Assembly: GCA_964235485.1 (NCBI GenBank)
Contig: CAXSAZ010000017.1
Coordinates: forward strand, 1-64,000
Direction of reading: 5' to 3'
Origin: CAHJXG01 sp964235485
GTDB taxonomy: Bacteria; Pseudomonadota; Alphaproteobacteria; Acetobacterales; Acetobacteraceae
DNA: 64,000 bases
The position numbers and the translations under genes are program-made. The notes beneath the pieces are model-generated. The model saw only the letters and a program-made list of their open reading frames with translations, made no database searches and had not been told where the DNA came from. Each line of letters opens with the position of its first letter. The first letter of the stretch is position 1. Shown one piece after another: positions 8,211-17,131 of this stretch.

Positions 8211-10367
8211 ATGCTGCTTCGCGACCTGACGCATGACATCCTGCCGCCGCGGGTAGCCCTGCTTTCAGGCGACGTGATGCTGATGGCCGTGCCCCAGGAA
8301 ATGGGGGGCGTCGCCGCCGCGCCGCCCGGCGTCGCGCCGCCCTACGGCACGGTTGCCGTCCACGGCGCGGCCGGGCCGTTCCGCATCGCCGCCATGCGGC
8401 TGCCGGCCGATGCGCGGGGCGGCGAGCTGCTCGGCGTCGGCGCCACGCAGGAGTCCCCTGAATTCATCGCCGCGACGCCCGGCGCCGACGCGCTCGATTT
8501 GGCTGAGGAGCTGGACCCGGCCTCCTGCCGGCGGCTGCTCGGCTTCTTGCTGGGCTTTTGCCGCACCGCATTCGGCTTGACGGCGGATGCCGGGTTCGCC
8601 GACACCTGCATCCGGCTCGCGCGCCTTTGCGCCCGGGACGCCGGGCCGGCCGAGCCGCTCGCCCACGCCACGCCTGCCTGGACCGTGCTCGGCGGGGTAC
8701 AAGCGCCGCGCGACGCCGCGCTGTATGTGCTGGGCGCGGACCGGGTGCGGCACAGCGCCGCGCCGGCGATGGGCGGCAATCCCGGGACCAACCCGTCCGG
8801 CTTCCAGCTTATCGAGCCGGTCCATGGTGGCGACCTACTGCTCGCGCTGTGCGATCAGCCGCTGTTGTGGACCGTGGGGCGCGCGGCCATCGGGTTGCCG
8901 GACCTGCTGCGCGGCGGCGCGCGCGGGCCGGCCGCCGCGTTGCGCGCCGCCTGTTTGCGCGCTTTTGCGCCTGCGGGCGGGGTTGCGACCGCGCTGCTGC
9001 GGGAAGCGCAGATGCTGGCGCCGGCCGCGCCGCGCCGCCATGACGACCCGGCGCGGCCCTTGGGGGCCGCCCTCGAACTCGCATTGCCGGACGGGGCGGG
9101 CGGCCTGTTCCTGCGCGGCTGGCTGCGCGACCCCATGCAGATGGTGTCCGGCGCCGAACTCCGCACCCCGGTTGGCGCCGCCCCCGTTGGGATGAACCTG
9201 CTCCACCGCTTCCGTCGCCCCGACGTGGCGAGCCACTACGCGAAGGCGGCCTTTTCCGTCCCCGAGCAGCTCACGGGCTTCGTGGCCCATGTCGCCGACC
9301 CCGCGGCCGGGACCTGCCCGCAACCCACCCTGGCGCTACGCTTGCGGTCCGGCAACACCGTGGAGGTGACGGCGCCGCTCCGGCAGATGCCGCCGGCTGC
9401 CGCGCGGGACGCCGTGCTGTCCTGCGTGCCGCCGGATGCGGTGACGCCGGGGATGCTGGATGCCTGCCTGGCCCCGGCTGCCGCTGCCCTGCACCGGCAG
9501 GCCATGGCCGTGCGCGGCGCCGTGGACGCCGTGCAGATCGGGGCCAAGGTGCGGCAGCCGACGGTCTCGATCCTGGTGCCGTTGTATCGCAACCTCGACT
9601 TCCTGCGCTTCCAAGTGGCGGCGCTGGCCGCGGACCCGGAGTGCCGCCGGGCGGAGCTGATCTACGTGCTGGACAGCCCGGAGCAGCGGGCGGAGCTTGA
9701 GTTCCTGCTGCGCGGCCTGCACAGCCTCCATGCGCTGTCGTTCACGATGGCGGTGATGCCGGGCAACCGGGGGTTCGCCGCTGCCAGCAACGCCGCGGCG
9801 GCGCTGGCCCGCGCGCCGCTGCTGCTGCTGCTGAACTCGGACGTGGTGCCGGCGCGTCCGGGCTGGCTCGCCGCGATGCGCGCCGCGGTGGCGCTGTCCG
9901 GCATCGGGGCGGCCGGGCCGAAGCTGCTGTTCGACGACGGCTCCATCCAGCACGCCGGCCTGTTCTTCGAGCGCGACGCGGACGGCATGTGGTACAACGC
10001 GCATTACCACAAGGGGATGCCGCGCCATTGGCCCGCGGCGCAGCGCCGCCGCCGGGTGCCAGGCGTGACCGGCGCCGCCCTCTTGATCCGCCGCCCGTTG
10101 TTCGAGGCGGCGGGCGGGCTGTCCGAGGACTACATCATCGGCGACTTCGAGGACTCCGACCTGTGCCTGCGGTTGCAGGCGGCCGGCGCGGGCATCGCCT
10201 ACGTGCCGGAAGCGGAGCTTTACCATTTCGAGCGCCGCTCCATCCAACTGCACAAGGGCTATTCCGAAACCCTGGCGTCGCTGTACAACCGCCGGCTGCA
10301 CCATCGCCGCTGGGACGGGGCCATCGCCGCCCTGATGGCCCGGCGCGCGCACCGGGCGGCGGCATGA
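8211..10367 (+). CDS. GT2 glycosyltransferase with a large N-terminal extension
   Basis: The 718-aa protein has two parts. Residues 1 to about 440 are uncharacterised; near residue 302 they contain a GWLRDPM...RRPDV module shared with other proteins of this operon. From about residue 452 a GT-A family 2 domain begins (VSILVPLYRNLDF), with the metal-binding NSD at 542-544, VPGVTGAALLIRR, and the ED-containing EDSDLCLRL at 647-655, so it looks catalytically intact and resembles rhamnosyl- or other sugar transferases of family 2. The start is the ATG at 8211 preceded by AGGAG (8199-8203); the 27 upstream in-frame bases run into the terminator. Its stop overlaps the next start (ATGA). Donor and acceptor are unknown. 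Confidence 0.85.
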   Translation: MLLRDLTHDILPPRVALLSGDVMLMAVPQEMGGVAAAPPGVAPPYGTVAVHGAAGPFRIAAMRLPADARGGELLGVGATQESPEFIAATPGADALDLAEELDPASCRRLLGFLLGFCRTAFGLTADAGFADTCIRLARLCARDAGPAEPLAHATPAWTVLGGVQAPRDAALYVLGADRVRHSAAPAMGGNPGTNPSGFQLIEPVHGGDLLLALCDQPLLWTVGRAAIGLPDLLRGGARGPAAALRAACLRAFAPAGGVATALLREAQMLAPAAPRRHDDPARPLGAALELALPDGAGGLFLRGWLRDPMQMVSGAELRTPVGAAPVGMNLLHRFRRPDVASHYAKAAFSVPEQLTGFVAHVADPAAGTCPQPTLALRLRSGNTVEVTAPLRQMPPAAARDAVLSCVPPDAVTPGMLDACLAPAAAALHRQAMAVRGAVDAVQIGAKVRQPTVSILVPLYRNLDFLRFQVAALAADPECRRAELIYVLDSPEQRAELEFLLRGLHSLHALSFTMAVMPGNRGFAAASNAAAALARAPLLLLLNSDVVPARPGWLAAMRAAVALSGIGAAGPKLLFDDGSIQHAGLFFERDADGMWYNAHYHKGMPRHWPAAQRRRRVPGVTGAALLIRRPLFEAAGGLSEDYIIGDFEDSDLCLRLQAAGAGIAYVPEAELYHFERRSIQLHKGYSETLASLYNRRLHHRRWDGAIAALMARRAHRAAA

Positions 10368-11137
10368 CGGACATCGCGACGCTGCGCCGCCACCTGGCGG
10401 CGAACCGCTTCATGCCGGTGCCGCCGCCCGAGCTGATGTTCTGCGGCGACGGCGACTTCCGCGCCATCGGGGCGGAGTTCCTGGAGCGCATGGTGCGCGA
10501 TGCCGGGCTGGAGCCAGGTCATCGGGTGCTGGATATCGGCTGCGGCATCGGACGTCTGGCGCTGCCGTTGACCCAGTACCTGGACGAGACCGGCAGCTAC
10601 GACGGGGTGGACCCGGTGGCGCCCGGCATCGCCTGGTGCGCCGCCAACATCACCGCGCTGTATCCTCGCGTGCGCTTTCACCACCTCGACCTGCGCCATC
10701 CGCTTTACAACCCGCACGGCGCGCTGCCGACCGCCGGCACGCCGCTGCCCTTCGCCGATGGGTCGTTCGACCGGGTGTGCCTGATCTCCGTGTTCACCCA
10801 CCTCGATGTCCCGGAGGTGCTGCACTACGCCGGCGAGGTCGCGCGGCTGCTGGCGCCCGGCGGCTGCTGCCTCGCCACCGCGTTCCAGATGAACGCGCCC
10901 GCGCGGGAAGCGCTTGCGGCGGGGCAGGGGCGGCTCACCTTCGACCCGGCCGCGGACGGCCCGACCTATTACGCCCAACCCGACGCCCCGCTCGCCGCCG
11001 TGGCCTTCGACGAGGACGCATTCCTCGAAAAATTCCTGCGCCACGGCCTGCGCCGCCGCAGCCCCGCCCGCTACGGCTGCTGGAGCGGGCGCGAGGGGCC
11101 GAGCTTCCAGGACATCTGCGTTTTCGAGAAGGAGTGA
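10364..11137 (+). CDS. SAM-dependent class I methyltransferase
   Basis: This 257-aa protein carries the SAM-binding motif VLDIGCGIGRLALPL near residue 50, an acidic motif (GVDPV) and the post-motif region FDRVCLISVFTHL, typical of Rossmann-fold methyltransferases acting on small molecules or sugars. The ATG at 10364 overlaps the GT2 stop by 4 bases, so translation is coupled; the longer upstream frame is the GT2 gene read in another frame. In this context it probably methylates a sugar or a terminal glycan residue, which is inference from position only. Confidence 0.85.
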   Translation: MTDIATLRRHLAANRFMPVPPPELMFCGDGDFRAIGAEFLERMVRDAGLEPGHRVLDIGCGIGRLALPLTQYLDETGSYDGVDPVAPGIAWCAANITALYPRVRFHHLDLRHPLYNPHGALPTAGTPLPFADGSFDRVCLISVFTHLDVPEVLHYAGEVARLLAPGGCCLATAFQMNAPAREALAAGQGRLTFDPAADGPTYYAQPDAPLAAVAFDEDAFLEKFLRHGLRRRSPARYGCWSGREGPSFQDICVFEKE

Positions 11138-11142
11138 CGGCG

Positions 11143-12393
11143 ATGCGCATCCTGTTCCTGCTGCACGCCCATCCCGAGCTGCAAGCGGGCGGCACCGAGA
11201 TCTTCGCCCGCGACCTGTTCCGCACCCTGCGCCGCGACGCCGGGTTCGACGGGCTGTTCCTGGCCGGCACCGCGCCGCACCAGCGCCCGCAAAGCCCCGG
11301 CACCCCGTTCCAAACGGTGGGCGACCAGCCCGACGAGCTGCTGATGTGGAGCGGCCGGTTCGATCCGTTCCACATGTCCCAGCTCGACCTGCACGGCGTG
11401 TCCCTGCCGCTCGCCGCCCTGCTGCGCGAGGTGCAGCCGGACGTGGTGCACATCCACCACCTCCTGACGGTCGGCGTGGAGATGGTGGGCGTGGTGCGCC
11501 GCGTCTTGCCGGGCGTGCCGGTGGTGATGACGCTGCACGACTACTACGCGCTGTGCGCCAATGACGGGCAGATGGTCACGACCGCGGGCGCGCTGTGCCA
11601 TTCGGCCGCGCCCGACGCTTGCCGCCGCTGCTTCCCGGAGCGCAGCCTGACCGACTTCCGGTTGCGGGAGCTGCACATTGGCGGCGCGCTGGCCCAGGTG
11701 GACCATTTCATCGCGCCGAGCCGCTTCCTGCGCGACCGCTACGTGGCTTGGGGGCTGGACCCGTCGCGCGTGTCCGTGCTGCCCAACGGCCTGCCCGCGG
11801 TGGACCCGGCGCCGGCCCGGGTGGCGGCGCGGCGCGACCGCTTCGCCTTTTTCGGCCACATTAACCGGTTCAAAGGCGCGACGGTGGCGCTCGACGCCTC
11901 TGCCCGGCTGTCGCGGGACGGGGTGGCGCACCGGCTGACGCTGCACGGCGGCACGGAGCACCAGGCGCCGGACACGCTGGCCCGCTTCGAGCGCGCCCGC
12001 GAAGCGGCGCCGGACGCGCGCTATTCCGGCGCGTATCGCCGGGCCGACATGCCGCGGTTGATCGGCGACGCGGATTGGATCGTGTTCCCGTCGGAATGGT
12101 GGGAAAACGCGCCGCTGGTGATCAACGAGGCATTGCAGCACCGCCGCCCGGTGATCTGCAGCGCCTTGGGCGGCGCCATGGAGCTGGTGGGGGACGGCGT
12201 GAACGGCCTGCACTTCCCGGTCGGCGACGCGGCCGGGCTGGCGGCGGCGATGCGCCGCGCCGTGGAGGAGCTGGGCCTGTGGGAGCGCCTGGTGGACGGC
12301 ATCGCGCCCCCGGTCGGGATCAACGAGTCCGCCGCCCGGCACCGCGCGCTGTATGACGAGCTTGCCGCGGCAGTGACGCGGCGGGCTGCGTGA
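11143..12393 (+). CDS. Glycosyltransferase family 4 protein with Cys cluster
   Basis: This 416-aa GT-B glycosyltransferase starts MRILFLLHAHPELQAGGTE, with the GGTE loop of family 4. It has the acceptor-side VVHIHHLLTVGVEM, the donor-side FFGHINRFKGATVALDA and the EWWENAPLVINEALQHRRPV region with the usual Glu pair. A C-x7-C-x2-C pattern (CHSAAPDACRRC) lies near residue 150 and recurs in the paralogue at 14611, so it may bind a metal. GAAGGAG at 11128-11134 supports the ATG at 11143. The gene is 5 bp after the methyltransferase and overlaps the next gene by 4 bases. Confidence 0.85.
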   Translation: MRILFLLHAHPELQAGGTEIFARDLFRTLRRDAGFDGLFLAGTAPHQRPQSPGTPFQTVGDQPDELLMWSGRFDPFHMSQLDLHGVSLPLAALLREVQPDVVHIHHLLTVGVEMVGVVRRVLPGVPVVMTLHDYYALCANDGQMVTTAGALCHSAAPDACRRCFPERSLTDFRLRELHIGGALAQVDHFIAPSRFLRDRYVAWGLDPSRVSVLPNGLPAVDPAPARVAARRDRFAFFGHINRFKGATVALDASARLSRDGVAHRLTLHGGTEHQAPDTLARFERAREAAPDARYSGAYRRADMPRLIGDADWIVFPSEWWENAPLVINEALQHRRPVICSALGGAMELVGDGVNGLHFPVGDAAGLAAAMRRAVEELGLWERLVDGIAPPVGINESAARHRALYDELAAAVTRRAA

Positions 12394-14606
12394 CGGTCGC
12401 CGCCATCCCGGCCCTGCCGGGCCACGCCGCCCGGCCCCGCGCCGAGCCTGACGCCGGCCTGCACGTCCAGGCGGTGTGGCGCGTGCAGCCCGGGGCGCTC
12501 ATGCTGCTGGGCCACGCGCCGGGCGCGGTTCCGGCGTCGGGGGCGGCACAGATCGCGCCGGGGTCGCGCGGCGCGTTCCGCGGCCTGTCCTGGCCCACGT
12601 CACGGGGGGAGCAGGGGCGGGACGGACACGCTTTCCTCATGGCCGTCCGCTTGCCGGACCGCGCCGACCCGCCGGGCGGGGCGGTGCTCACGCTGCGCGG
12701 GGCGGGGGGCGAGCGGCTGGCGCTGCGCTTGCCGGCGGCGGCGTCCGACATGGCGCGCGACGCGGCGTTCGGCCAGGGGGTGGCGCGGCTCGCCGGTTCG
12801 CAGGCCGCGGCGGTCGCCCGGTTCATGCTGGACACGCTGCGCCCGCGGGCAAACCAAGACCTGGCCGGGGTGGGCGCCATGCTGCGGGCGTTCTTCTCGC
12901 AGGCGGCGCAGGCGGACGGCAAGATCGAGATCATGGCCGCCGTGCCGGACGGTTGCGTGATGCTGCAAGGCTGGGGGGCGCGCATCGAGGGGCCGGTACA
13001 GGTGGTGCTCGCCGGCGCGGCGATGCCGTTCTTCGCCGGGCACGCTGGGGAGTTCGCCCGCACGGACACGGCGGCGCCGGCCACCGGCATCGTGCTGGGA
13101 TTGCCGCCCGACGCGGCCGGCGCGCTGGCCGGCATCGACCATGTGTTCATCGTGTCGGAGCGTGGCCTGCACAGCCGCAGCCTGGTGGAGCACCGGCTGC
13201 TCGACCCGGCGGCCAGCGTCGGCCATATCCGGCACATGCTGCCCAGCCTGCGCTGCCCGCCGCCGATGCAGGCGCTGCTGCGCGAGGCGCTGCTGCCCCG
13301 CTACGAGGGGCGGGATACCCTGTGCAACAACAGCCACCCGGTCCGCGCCGCGTTCGACATCGCGGCGGCGGCGCCCGGAGCGGGCGCCTACCTGTCGGGC
13401 TGGCTGTTCGACCCGCTGCGGCTGGTGGCGGAATTGCGCCTTTGCGGCGCGGGCGGCGCCGCGGCGCGCATCGACACGGCCTGGACCCGGCTGCGGCGGC
13501 CGGACGTGGTTGAAGCGTTCCGCACCACGCCGGGCTTCCCGCCGTCCATGGACATGGATGCCGGCTTCGCGGTATCCGCCGCGGGGGTGCCGGCGGCGGC
13601 GGGCGAGGCGCTTTACCTGCAATTCAGCTTCACGGACGGCAACCGCGCCTTCCTGCCGGTGCCCACGTCCGACCTGGCGGACCCCTTGGTCCGCGCCCGG
13701 CTGCTGTCGAGCGTGGACCTGTTCAATCCGTCCGGCCCCGCGATCCTGGAGCGGCAGGTGGCGCCGCTGCTGTCCCGGCTGCGCCCGTCCGCCCATCCGC
13801 TCGCCCGGGTGGTGACGCAGGGGCCAGTCGCGCGGGAGCACGCCGTGGTCGTGCCGCTGGCGGCGCCCGTGCTGCCGCGGGCATTCCTGTCCGGCTTCCT
13901 GCAGGACCCGCTGGGCGACACGGAGCAGGTGGTGCTGGTTTGCGGCCCGGAATGGGACGAGGCGGCGCTGGACACCTTGCGCGGCCTTCTGCGGTTCTAC
14001 GGCCTGCCGGCGACGGTCCTGGCCGCGGCGCACACGGCCAGCCCGGCGGCGGCGCTGCGAAACGCCGCGCAGTGCACGACGGCGGCGGTGTTCCTGCTGG
14101 CGGGACCCGGCGCGTGCGGGCGGGCGCCGGGCTGGCGGCAGGCGCTGTATCGGGCCGCCACCGGGCGCGACGGCGCGGCCTTCGCCTGCCCGACGCTGCT
14201 GTATGAGGACTGGTCGGTCCGCTACGCCGGGTCGGCCGAGCTGGGGTTCCAGGACATCGCGCCCGACGCGCCGCCGCAAGCGCAGGTGCCGGGGATGCCC
14301 GCCGCCGGGGCCGTGAGCCAGGCGCCGGTTCCGGCGGCGGTCGGCACGCTGGAATGCTGCGCGCTCCGTCGCCCGGCGCTTGCGGCGCTGGACGGCGCGG
14401 GCGTGCTTTCGACGGACGCCGGGCGGGAAGCTGATTTCTTCTTGCGGCTGCGCAAGGCCGGGCTGGCCGGGGTGTGGGTGCCAACCGTGCAGGTCTGTGC
14501 GCCGGAGGACGGGACCGAGGCGCAGGGCCAGGCGGGGCGCATCGTGGACAAGTGGATGCTGCGCGAAGCCTGGCGCCCGGCAGCAATCCCGGCAGGGCGG
14601 GGATAG
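12390..14606 (+). CDS. Large protein with degenerate GT2-like C-terminus, paralogue of the 8211 protein
   Basis: The 738-aa protein starts at a GTG inside a GTGA overlap. It matches no family I can name with confidence. Around residue 335 it has GWLFDPLRLV...RLRRPDV, the same module as the GT2 protein at 8211; a second partial copy (LSGFLQDPL) is near 504. Residues about 550-720 align by eye with the GT2 domain: NAAQ...APGW parallels NAAA...RPGW, and LLYEDWSVRYAG parallels LLFDDGSIQHAG. The metal-binding NSD is replaced by GPG and the ED-rich acceptor motif by READFFLRL. It is therefore probably a catalytically dead glycosyltransferase, perhaps a scaffold or regulator of the active enzymes. 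The alternative is a very divergent active transferase. Confidence 0.7.
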   Translation: MTVAAIPALPGHAARPRAEPDAGLHVQAVWRVQPGALMLLGHAPGAVPASGAAQIAPGSRGAFRGLSWPTSRGEQGRDGHAFLMAVRLPDRADPPGGAVLTLRGAGGERLALRLPAAASDMARDAAFGQGVARLAGSQAAAVARFMLDTLRPRANQDLAGVGAMLRAFFSQAAQADGKIEIMAAVPDGCVMLQGWGARIEGPVQVVLAGAAMPFFAGHAGEFARTDTAAPATGIVLGLPPDAAGALAGIDHVFIVSERGLHSRSLVEHRLLDPAASVGHIRHMLPSLRCPPPMQALLREALLPRYEGRDTLCNNSHPVRAAFDIAAAAPGAGAYLSGWLFDPLRLVAELRLCGAGGAAARIDTAWTRLRRPDVVEAFRTTPGFPPSMDMDAGFAVSAAGVPAAAGEALYLQFSFTDGNRAFLPVPTSDLADPLVRARLLSSVDLFNPSGPAILERQVAPLLSRLRPSAHPLARVVTQGPVAREHAVVVPLAAPVLPRAFLSGFLQDPLGDTEQVVLVCGPEWDEAALDTLRGLLRFYGLPATVLAAAHTASPAAALRNAAQCTTAAVFLLAGPGACGRAPGWRQALYRAATGRDGAAFACPTLLYEDWSVRYAGSAELGFQDIAPDAPPQAQVPGMPAAGAVSQAPVPAAVGTLECCALRRPALAALDGAGVLSTDAGREADFFLRLRKAGLAGVWVPTVQVCAPEDGTEAQGQAGRIVDKWMLREAWRPAAIPAGRG

Positions 14607-14610
14607 GCCG

Positions 14611-15909
14611 ATGCGCGTTCTGGTCATCTCCCACGGGCACCCGGCCTTTTCCATCGGCGGCGCGGAGGTCGCGTCCCACGCCCTGTTCCGCGCCATCCAG
14701 GCGACCGGGACCGACGAAGCGTTCTACCTGGCCCGCGCCGCCCCGCCCATGCGCCGCCACGCCGCGACGCCCTTGATGAGCCTGCGCCAGGGCGAGCGCG
14801 AAGCGTTCCTCCATGCCGACGCCTGGGACGAGTTCTGGCTGTCGAACGGCGGCCTCGCCGACCTGGACGGCGCGTTCGCCGCGTATCTCGGGCAAATCCG
14901 TCCGGACGTGGTGCACTTCCACCACGTCATCGGCTTGGGCGTCGAGGCCATCGCCGCGGTGCGGCGGCAGCTCCCGTCTGCGCTGATCGTGCTGACCTTC
15001 CACGAGTACCTGCCGATCTGCCCGAACCACGGCCAGATGGTGAAGACCCAGCGCCGCACGCTCTGCCACGAGGCCTCGCCCGCCGCCTGCAACGCCTGCT
15101 TCCCGCAGCACAGCCCGGCGGTGCTGTTCGGGCGCGAGCAGCACATCAAGAACCACCTGCTGCTCGCCGACGCCTTCGTGTCGCCGAGCCGGTTCCTGGT
15201 GGACCGCTACCGCGCTTGGGGCCTGCCGGCAGAGCGGTTCACCGTGATCGAGAACGGGCTGGACGGCCATCCCCGGCTGCCGCGCGTGTTGCCGCCGGGC
15301 GGGCGGCGCGACCGCTTCGGGTTCTTCGGCCAGGTGACGGAGTTCAAGGGCCTGCACGTCCTGCTGGACGCCGTGCTGCGCGTGCCGGAGGAGGTCTGGG
15401 GCAGCGCCACGCTGAACGTGTTCGGCGGCAACCTGGAGTTCCAGCCCGAAGCGTTCCGCGCGCAGTTCACCCAGCTCATGGAGCGCGCCGGCCGCCGCGC
15501 CCGCTTCCACGGCCCCTACCGGCCGGAGGACCTGCACGGGCTGATGGCCGGGATGGATTGGGTCGTGATGCCGTCGATCTGGTGGGAGAACTCCCCCGTG
15601 GTGATCCAGGAAAGCTTCCTGCACCGCCGCCCGCTGATCGTGAGCGACATCGGCGGCATGGCGGAAAAGGTGCATGACGGCGTGAATGGCCTGCACTTCC
15701 GCACCGGCAGCCCGGAAGACTTGGCCGACCGGCTCGGCCGCGCGCTGAGCGAGCCGGGCTTGTGGGACCGGCTGGCCGCGGCGGCGCCGGCGCCGATCGG
15801 CCTCGCCGAGTTCGCCCGCCTGCACCTGGAGGTTTACCGCGACGCGCGGGCGGCGAAGGCCGCCCCTCCCGCAAGCCGCCCGCGCCCGAGGCAAAGGGCG
15901 GCGGCGTAG
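14611..15909 (+). CDS. Glycosyltransferase family 4 protein, paralogue of the 11143 product
   Basis: This 432-aa GT-B enzyme begins MRVLVISHGHPAFSIGGAE. It shares with the 11143 protein the VVHFHHVIGLGVEAIAAVRR region, the Cys motif CHEASPAACNACF, the FFGQVTEFKGLHVLLDA strand and WWENSPVVIQESFLHRRPL. The two clearly arose by duplication. The ATG at 14611 is 4 bases after the previous stop; the longer frame upstream belongs to the preceding gene. The tail (about 20 residues) is basic and Pro/Ala-rich. It is predicted to add a sugar to the same glycan as its neighbours. Confidence 0.85.
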   Translation: MRVLVISHGHPAFSIGGAEVASHALFRAIQATGTDEAFYLARAAPPMRRHAATPLMSLRQGEREAFLHADAWDEFWLSNGGLADLDGAFAAYLGQIRPDVVHFHHVIGLGVEAIAAVRRQLPSALIVLTFHEYLPICPNHGQMVKTQRRTLCHEASPAACNACFPQHSPAVLFGREQHIKNHLLLADAFVSPSRFLVDRYRAWGLPAERFTVIENGLDGHPRLPRVLPPGGRRDRFGFFGQVTEFKGLHVLLDAVLRVPEEVWGSATLNVFGGNLEFQPEAFRAQFTQLMERAGRRARFHGPYRPEDLHGLMAGMDWVVMPSIWWENSPVVIQESFLHRRPLIVSDIGGMAEKVHDGVNGLHFRTGSPEDLADRLGRALSEPGLWDRLAAAAPAPIGLAEFARLHLEVYRDARAAKAAPPASRPRPRQRAAA

Positions 15910-15931
15910 CAATGAACAAAAGGACGACGCC

Positions 15932-17131
15932 ATGAAGAGGATCCTGGTCATCAGCCCCTCCGGCGAGGTGTACGACCACGACTGCGTCCGCTGGTATTCC
16001 AGCATAAGCTTCGACAAGGCGCCGGACCATTACCACAACATCGGCGACGCCTTCGTTTACGACAGCTCGCTGAAGCTGCTGCGCTATTCCGACCTGTTCG
16101 GGATCAACATCCGCAATCCCACGGAGCGGGAGATCGAGCGTTACAACGCCGAGTACGACTACGTTTTCCTGCGCGGCTCCAACTACCTGCATTCGGCGAT
16201 GGACTGGGAGAACGCGCCGGCGGTCCTCCAGAAGCTGCGCCTGCCGATCATCGCTTTCGGCATCGGCGCGCAGGCCCCGTCCAAGGGGCCGCTGGTGCTG
16301 AACGAGGGGACGCGCCGGGTGCTGGCGATCATCGCGGAGCGGTCCGTTTCGCTCGGCGTGCGCGGCGCCTACACCGCGGACGTGCTGTGGTCCCAGGGCA
16401 TCCGCAACGCCCGGATCATCGGCTGCCCCACGGTGTTCCGCAACAACGACCCCACCCTGCGCATCGACCTGCCGCCGCTCGAAAGCGTGCGGGAGGTCGC
16501 CTACACGCTGCGGCGCGAGGTGGACCCGACCTACGCCAAAGACCTTCCCCGCTACCTCGACCTGCAGCGCGATACCATCCTGGAGCTGTCGCGGCGCTTC
16601 AACCTGGACGTGCTGGCGCAGGGCGAGGTCGAGGAGAAGAACATCCTGTGGGGCAACCCGGAGCAGCGGGCGCGCAACATCGCCAAGCTGCGCGCGGAGA
16701 ACTGGCTGCGCGGCGAGAACGACCCGCTGGAGCGGCTCTACGACACCAACCTGTTCTATGCCGACAGCGTGGCCGAGTTCGAGCAGAAGCTGCGCAGCAA
16801 GCATCTGGTGCTGGGCTACCGGCTGCACGGCAACCTGCTGGGCCTCGCGAACCGGGTGCCGTCCGTTTACTTCACCTATGACAGCCGCACGGCGGAGTTC
16901 GCGGAAACGCTGCAGATCCCGAGCTTCGACGTGTTCTCCGGCCGCGCGTTCCGGTTGGAGGACTACTGGGACCAAGGGCTGTTCGAGCGGTTCAACCGCG
17001 CATACTACCAGCGTTACCGGGAAATGCGGCTGTTCCTCGATGAGAACGGCATCGCCCACAAGATGTTGGACGAGACCGAGGCCGGGCGCGTGCGGCCGGC
17101 TGTCCCCGCCATCCAGGACCGCGCCGCTTGA
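15932..17131 (+). CDS. Polysaccharide pyruvyl transferase family protein
   Basis: The 399-aa protein shows hallmarks of the CsaB/WcaK pyruvyl transferase family: NIGDAF near residue 35, the FGIGAQ strand near 110, SLGVRGAYTADVLWSQGI with GCPTVF following, and the C-terminal LGYRLHGNLLGLANRVPSV, where the RxHG element is the family signature. Members move a ketal pyruvate from phosphoenolpyruvate onto sugars of surface polymers. The gene follows the second GT4 by 22 bp and its stop overlaps the next TTG start. A second family member lies at 24012-25238 on the other strand. The length of 399 aa is typical. Confidence 0.8.
   Translation: MKRILVISPSGEVYDHDCVRWYSSISFDKAPDHYHNIGDAFVYDSSLKLLRYSDLFGINIRNPTEREIERYNAEYDYVFLRGSNYLHSAMDWENAPAVLQKLRLPIIAFGIGAQAPSKGPLVLNEGTRRVLAIIAERSVSLGVRGAYTADVLWSQGIRNARIIGCPTVFRNNDPTLRIDLPPLESVREVAYTLRREVDPTYAKDLPRYLDLQRDTILELSRRFNLDVLAQGEVEEKNILWGNPEQRARNIAKLRAENWLRGENDPLERLYDTNLFYADSVAEFEQKLRSKHLVLGYRLHGNLLGLANRVPSVYFTYDSRTAEFAETLQIPSFDVFSGRAFRLEDYWDQGLFERFNRAYYQRYREMRLFLDENGIAHKMLDETEAGRVRPAVPAIQDRAA

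Noticed and set aside
13723..16017. A 764-codon minus-strand frame and similar long antisense frames at 12600-14696, 18296-19636 and 19177-21666
   Set aside because: These are shadow frames of high-GC genes, with Arg/His/Pro-rich composition and no ribosome binding sites.
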